64,000 nt of DNA from Conchocele bisecta. Its lineage: Eukaryota > Mollusca > Bivalvia > Lucinida > Thyasiridae. The first letter of the stretch is position 1, and each line of letters opens with the position of its first letter. A program made the translations under genes and the position numbers. Below the pieces are notes generated by a model. The model saw only the letters and a list, made by a program, of their open reading frames with translations, was not told the DNA's origin and did no database searches. This document shows, piece after piece, positions 63,939-64,000 of the stretch. Location: assembly GCA_029237695.1 (NCBI GenBank), contig CM055266.1, positions 123,308,569-123,372,568 on the forward strand. The letters run 5' to 3'.

Positions 63939-64000
63939 CTATTCGTTGTACATACAGAGCAATATTGGTCCTATACAAGACGGGCACATGCTGTGCATGT
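63835..64000. repeat. Tandem repeat, about 55-60 bp unit, at the window edge
   Basis: The unit ttgtacagagctatgctggt, then ctatacaagacgggtacatg, then ctgtacat..attcg occurs nearly three times and runs off the window. Confidence 0.85.

Overview
The window looks like animal nuclear DNA, most likely from a marine invertebrate and probably a bivalve mollusc. It is AT-rich and gene-poor, with many satellites, foldback repeats and truncated retroelements. The host-type coding remains (a TIR-domain exon, a TATDN2-like TatD pseudogene, and a cysteine-tailed orphan family seen in corals, Hydra and molluscs) are of invertebrate type. The species is an inference; nothing in the sequence names it.

The centre of interest is a pair of large Polinton/Maverick-type (adintovirus-like) integrated virus elements in the same orientation. 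Element 1 spans 18736-34788 and element 2 spans 42393-59479. Each has terminal inverted repeats starting AGTAGTATATAGGG and a 5-bp target duplication (CATTA and GGGGA). The gene order is shared. From left to right: a two-membrane-segment protein (-), a fibre-like protein (-), a candidate minor virion protein (-), a large conserved protein (+), and a coiled-coil/membrane protein (-). Next, in element 2 only, come a candidate double-jelly-roll major capsid protein (+) and a packaging ATPase (+). Then follow a run of small + strand proteins, a retrovirus-type integrase (+), a protein-primed type DNA polymerase B (-), and a two-finger C2H2 protein (+) at the right end. No adenain-like protease was recognised.

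Both elements are decaying, with lesions that mostly differ between them. In element 1 the capsid-ATPase block is deleted, a 5'-truncated non-LTR retrotransposon (21634-24247, 11-bp target duplication) sits in the candidate minor virion gene, and polymerase B is broken. Its integrase is an intact frame. In element 2 the capsid frame is intact, but the ATPase, integrase, polymerase B, fibre and large conserved protein carry frameshifts or stops. Element 2 lies inside a copy of a 161-bp satellite whose units continue on both sides.

Left flank (1-18735): a TATDN2-like pseudogene (1658-4201), a satellite with YY1-like AAGATGGC cores (5560-6480), a TICAM-like TIR exon on - (8394-9133), a LINE 3' fragment (9619-10262), three tandem-repeat blocks (11.4-12.8 kb), and a decayed orphan gene on - (14937-18240). 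Spacer (34794-42387): no convincing gene, but several foldback or MITE-like repeats, a microsatellite and the satellite that hosts element 2. Right flank (59485-64000): satellite remainder, three copies of a dispersed repeat, a roughly 1-kb inverted-repeat element, and a weak open frame with one membrane segment.

As a system, each virus-like element once combined integration (integrase, terminal repeats), replication (polymerase B), capsid assembly (capsid, candidate minor capsid, ATPase) and probably host attachment (fibre). Many of the short proteins have membrane segments, but their roles are unknown.
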